Source: Ilumatobacteraceae bacterium (lineage in GTDB: Bacteria; Actinomycetota; Acidimicrobiia; Acidimicrobiales; Ilumatobacteraceae). Taken from it: a stretch of 5,368 nt of DNA. Position 1 is the stretch's first letter; every line of letters begins with the position of its first letter. The stretch lies in NCBI GenBank assembly GCA_023254985.1, contig JALRJT010000191.1, positions 1 to 5,368 of the forward strand, read 5' to 3'. The translations under genes were made by a program, and so were the position numbers. Under the pieces are notes generated by a model. It was not told where the DNA came from. It was given only the letters and a program-made list of their open reading frames with translations, and made no database searches. Positions 4,910-5,368 of this stretch are shown here, in pieces.

Positions 4910-5368
4910 ATGTTCGCCCTCCTCGCCGCTTCCGTGGAAGGCATCGACCTCGGCCGACTCCTCCTCGACCTGACCCTGATGCTTGTCATGGCCAAAATTG
5001 CTGCCGAGATCTTCGATCGGCTGCACATCCCAGTGGTCATCGGCGAAATCGGCGTAGGAATCATCCTCGGACCATCCCTTCTCGGCTGGGTCCGCACCGG
5101 GGACATCGTCTTTTTCCTTGCCGAGATCGGTGTCATCGTCCTCCTCGCACAAGTCGGTATGGAAACCGACATCGACGAATTGCGCCGCGTCGGACGATCC
5201 TCGTTGTCGGTTGGTCTGATCGGTGTCATTGCGCCGATGGCGCTCGGTTACTTTGCGGCAACCGCCCTTGGAGAACCGACGAACACCGCCCTATTCGTCG
5301 GTGCCGCGCTCACCGCAACGAGCATCGGTATTACGGCTCGTGTCTTTGGCGACTTGCGCGCCCTGTCC
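4910..5368 (+). CDS. CPA2/Kef-type cation:proton antiporter, 3' truncated
   Basis: This is the first 153 residues of a membrane Na+/H+ or K+/H+ exchanger of the monovalent cation:proton antiporter-2 group; the frame runs open past the window end. Visible marks are IPVVIGEIGVGIILGPSLLG at 40-59, the LLAQVGMETDID segment at 78-89 (the usual 'LLF..GLE' helix end), and TATSIGITARVFGDL at 135-149, which in the family comes just before the ion-binding acidic helix. That helix, and any regulatory TrkA-N or USP domain, is outside the window, so ion and regulation cannot be judged. Hydrophobic helices lie at about 14-31, 40-60, 66-83, 98-118 and 125-143. ATG at 4910 is preferred because hydrophobic family-like sequence starts soon after it and a TANNNT hexamer lies 7 nt upstream. 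The frame remains open further upstream with TTG at 4889 and GTG at 4844 as weaker alternatives. It is divergent from the acyl-CoA dehydrogenase operon. Confidence 0.92.
   Translation, partial: MFALLAASVEGIDLGRLLLDLTLMLVMAKIAAEIFDRLHIPVVIGEIGVGIILGPSLLGWVRTGDIVFFLAEIGVIVLLAQVGMETDIDELRRVGRSSLSVGLIGVIAPMALGYFAATALGEPTNTALFVGAALTATSIGITARVFGDLRALS

Noticed and set aside
4810..5229. Minus-strand open frames (also 4766-5152) opposite the antiporter start
   Set aside because: They overlap a clear CPA2 antiporter N-terminus, cross the intergenic promoter region and have low-complexity Arg/Ser or Asp/Glu-rich translations.
1..5368. CRISPR, tRNA/rRNA, insertion sequence, phage or defence system
   Set aside because: Reading both strands shows no spaced direct repeats, tRNA-like cloverleaf, transposase or integrase motif, or unexplained accessory gene; every sizeable region is occupied by a recognisable housekeeping or transport gene.

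Overview
The window is an ordinary, very gene-dense stretch of a moderately GC-rich bacterial chromosome. Genes are packed on both strands, often overlapping by 4 bp, and GTG starts are used. Several genes that should begin a transcript have no Shine-Dalgarno sequence but have a -10-like hexamer 6-7 nt before the start codon. Together with a FadE-like acyl-CoA dehydrogenase, this suggests an actinomycete, perhaps from the Acidimicrobiia. That placement is inference from style and protein flavour, not from a marker gene.

Region 1 (1-2275, plus strand) is the end of a zinc/manganese-type ABC importer operon, in the order binding protein (5' truncated), permease, ATPase. Each junction is a 4-bp start/stop overlap, so the three genes are almost certainly one transcript. 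The binding protein and the permease both carry histidine clusters, which favours zinc, but the binding protein shows unusual metal-ligand positions.

Region 2 (2259-3244) holds a divergent pair with 44 bp between the start codons: ogt (repair of O6-alkylguanine in DNA, minus strand) and mgsA (methylglyoxal synthase, plus strand). ogt runs tail-to-tail into the ABC ATPase with a 17-bp overlap. mgsA meets the next minus-strand gene with no base between the two stop codons.

Region 3 (3245-4806, minus strand) is a two-gene operon: an acyl-CoA dehydrogenase of the 'GGT' subclass, then a small DUF805 membrane protein coupled by an ATGA overlap. Region 4 (4807-4909) is the only sizeable intergenic gap. 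It holds a 7-bp perfect inverted repeat with a 12-nt spacer over the presumed dehydrogenase promoter. Region 5 (4910 to the edge) is the first 153 codons of a CPA2/Kef-type cation:proton antiporter, which runs off the window.

Only about 147 of 5368 bases lie outside coding sequence. I see no RNA gene, insertion sequence, phage gene, CRISPR array, toxin-antitoxin pair or defence system, and no stretch over 300 bases without a gene. I found no new multi-gene system. The points most worth a second look are the atypical metal site of the binding protein, the operator-like inverted repeat, and the consistent leaderless-start pattern.
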